A stretch of 64,000 bases of DNA, taken from contig DAOSEC010000005.1 of NCBI GenBank assembly GCA_035362935.1, positions 1 through 64,000 of the forward strand, in the 5' to 3' direction. Position numbers and translations under genes: made by a program. The notes beneath the pieces are model-generated. The model was not told the origin of the DNA. It saw nothing but the letters and a program-made list of their open reading frames with translations, and made no database searches. Shown here piece by piece: positions 62,873 through 64,000 of this stretch (positions within the stretch are counted from its first letter, which is position 1; every line of letters starts with the position of its first letter). The DNA comes from DAOSEC01 sp035362935. Its GTDB lineage: Bacteria > Bacillota_I > Bacilli_A > ML615J-28 > CAG-313.

Positions 62873-64000
62873 ATGATGGCGGTACGAGCAAATTTAAAAA
62901 AGTTAAAAAATACCCTCATGCAAAATGAAATCGCGAAAAAAACCTTAAAGAACTCAAGTTGGCTGATGGCGGAACGAATTTTTACGATGGCAATTGGGGT
63001 CTTTGTGACTGCGGTGGTTGCGAGGTATTTTGGCCCAACCCTATATGGAACATTTAACTATGCCTTAGCCTTTGTTGCATTGTTTACTGCACTATCTACA
63101 TTAGGTTTAGAATCCTTAACAGTAAAATCCATAATTGATAAAGAAGTAGAAGAAGGTACGATTCTATTTACTAGTTTGATACTGAGGTTTTTTGGTGGAA
63201 TCCTATTAACTGGTTTAGCATATGGAATCATATCCTTTTTAGAACCAAACGATGGATTAATTCACATCTTAGTACTCATTGCATCCTTCACGATGGTGAT
63301 TCGAAGCCTAGATGTAATTGATTACTGGATTCAGGCGCATCAAAAAGCTCGGATTTCAAGTACAATCCGTATGATTGTTTATGTGATATCAAGCGGATTA
63401 AAATTACTCATTGTTTTGACAAAACAAGATTTGGTGATGTATGCTTTCGTGTACTTACTAGATGTATTGTTGGTAGGAATTGCGTTAGTCGTAAGTTATC
63501 TCTTTATTAAAAAAGAAAAACCAATTTGGAAGTTTAAGTTAAGTTATGCGAAAGACGTATTGTCCAAAAGCTGGTATATTTTATTATCTGGTGTGATGAT
63601 TACTCTTTATATGAGAATCGATCAAGTCATGATTGGAAAAATGATTGCATCAAAATCTGAACTTGGATTTTATTCCGCTGCGGTTCGGATTGCTGAAATG
63701 TGGTATTTTATCCCACTTGCCTTAGTCACATCCTTTCAACCAATCATCATGGCAGCAAAAGGAAACGATCCTTACAAATACAAAAAAGCACTTCAAATCT
63801 TATTCACACTTGTTGCTTGGATATCGATATTCTTTGGGATATTTATTACACTCTTTTCAAGTGTCATTGTCAATATTTTGTATGGGTCAGAGTATACGCA
63901 AGCAACCTCTAGCATCTTAATCATCAGTGTTTGGGCTGGAACATTTGCCTTATTGGGTTCAGCGCGAAGCATATGGTTGGTATCAGAAGGGTTAAACCAA
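62873..64000 (+). CDS. Wzx-type flippase of module B, cut by the window end
   Basis: An open frame from ATG 62873 (or 62876) after AAGGAGGGG runs to the window end: 376 codons with no stop. It shows many TM helices and the Wzx/MOP pattern NSSWLMAERIFTMAIGVFVTAVVARYFGP (read SSWLMAERIFTM) and LSGVMITLYMRIDQVMIGKM (read YMRIDQVMIGKM). It should flip module B repeat units. The 3' end is outside the window. Confidence 0.85.
   Translation, partial: MMAVRANLKKLKNTLMQNEIAKKTLKNSSWLMAERIFTMAIGVFVTAVVARYFGPTLYGTFNYALAFVALFTALSTLGLESLTVKSIIDKEVEEGTILFTSLILRFFGGILLTGLAYGIISFLEPNDGLIHILVLIASFTMVIRSLDVIDYWIQAHQKARISSTIRMIVYVISSGLKLLIVLTKQDLVMYAFVYLLDVLLVGIALVVSYLFIKKEKPIWKFKLSYAKDVLSKSWYILLSGVMITLYMRIDQVMIGKMIASKSELGFYSAAVRIAEMWYFIPLALVTSFQPIIMAAKGNDPYKYKKALQILFTLVAWISIFFGIFITLFSSVIVNILYGSEYTQATSSILIISVWAGTFALLGSARSIWLVSEGLNQ

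Noticed and set aside
63700..63912. 70-residue open frame near the window end
   Set aside because: It lies in another frame inside the truncated Wzx gene, which is open across the whole stretch.

Overview
The window is low-GC DNA from a bacterium on the Firmicutes/Mollicutes side. Genes use strong AGGAGG-type ribosome binding sites and TTGACA/TATAAT-type promoters, and UGA is used as a stop. A membrane-anchored endonuclease I, PHP-type and BY-kinase capsule genes, a CsoR copper operon and several small XRE regulators fit a free-living Izemoplasma- or Acholeplasma-like lineage or a neighbouring Bacilli order. The assignment is inference: there is no rRNA or other marker gene here. I see no tRNA, rRNA, CRISPR array or intact insertion sequence.

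Layout. (1) 1-7.5 kb: an MMPL exporter, an unknown Cys-rich protein, an APH-fold kinase, a 3-HIBADH-type dehydrogenase, a methyltransferase, a DUF5131 protein and a DUF2087 protein. (2) 7.5-13.8 kb: a copper block with copZ-copA-csoR behind a consensus promoter and a C7/G7 palindromic operator, then a SHOCT membrane protein, a small exported protein, a CueP-like copper-binding protein and an OmpR/HisKA two-component pair. (3) 13.8-24.3 kb: a tethered extracellular nuclease, a four-gene XRE/DUF2975 membrane operon, a PlsC-like acyltransferase with a zinc ribbon, a Gfo/Idh/MocA-TM-Nudix-like fusion, VanZ, a membrane-bound XRE regulator and a ferritin-VIT iron/manganese transporter. (4) 24.4-30.8 kb: an AbiE-type toxin-antitoxin pair whose toxin gene carries an in-frame stop, a galactose operon (GalU-like, galE, galK, no galT), and a three-gene MqsR-MqsA-SecB-like toxin-antitoxin-chaperone (TAC) operon with its own palindromic operator. 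(5) 30.9 kb to the end: a large Wzy-type surface polysaccharide region.

The polysaccharide region begins with lipid-carrier and assembly genes: a DUF368/PopT-like undecaprenyl-phosphate transporter, UppP, a Wzz/CapA-like modulator, a BY-kinase, a PHP phosphatase, GlmU and a membrane 4,6-dehydratase. A winged-helix/Rossmann regulator follows, then two complete-looking assembly modules. Module A (40.0-55.4 kb) looks more AT-rich and has Ugd, a UDP-glucuronate-type epimerase, a priming transferase, glycosyltransferases, Wzy, the CapE-CapF-CapG UDP-L-FucNAc pathway and Wzx. Module B (56.0 kb onward) has its own promoter, priming transferase, glycosyltransferases, Wzy and a Wzx cut by the window end. 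One glycosyltransferase in module A is frameshifted at an A9 tract.

Most notable: the MqsR-MqsA-SecB-like TAC operon, the duplicated capsule locus with a hybrid regulator at its junction, the GalU-like gene in a gal operon that lacks galT, the interrupted toxin gene, and the three-part oxidoreductase fusion.
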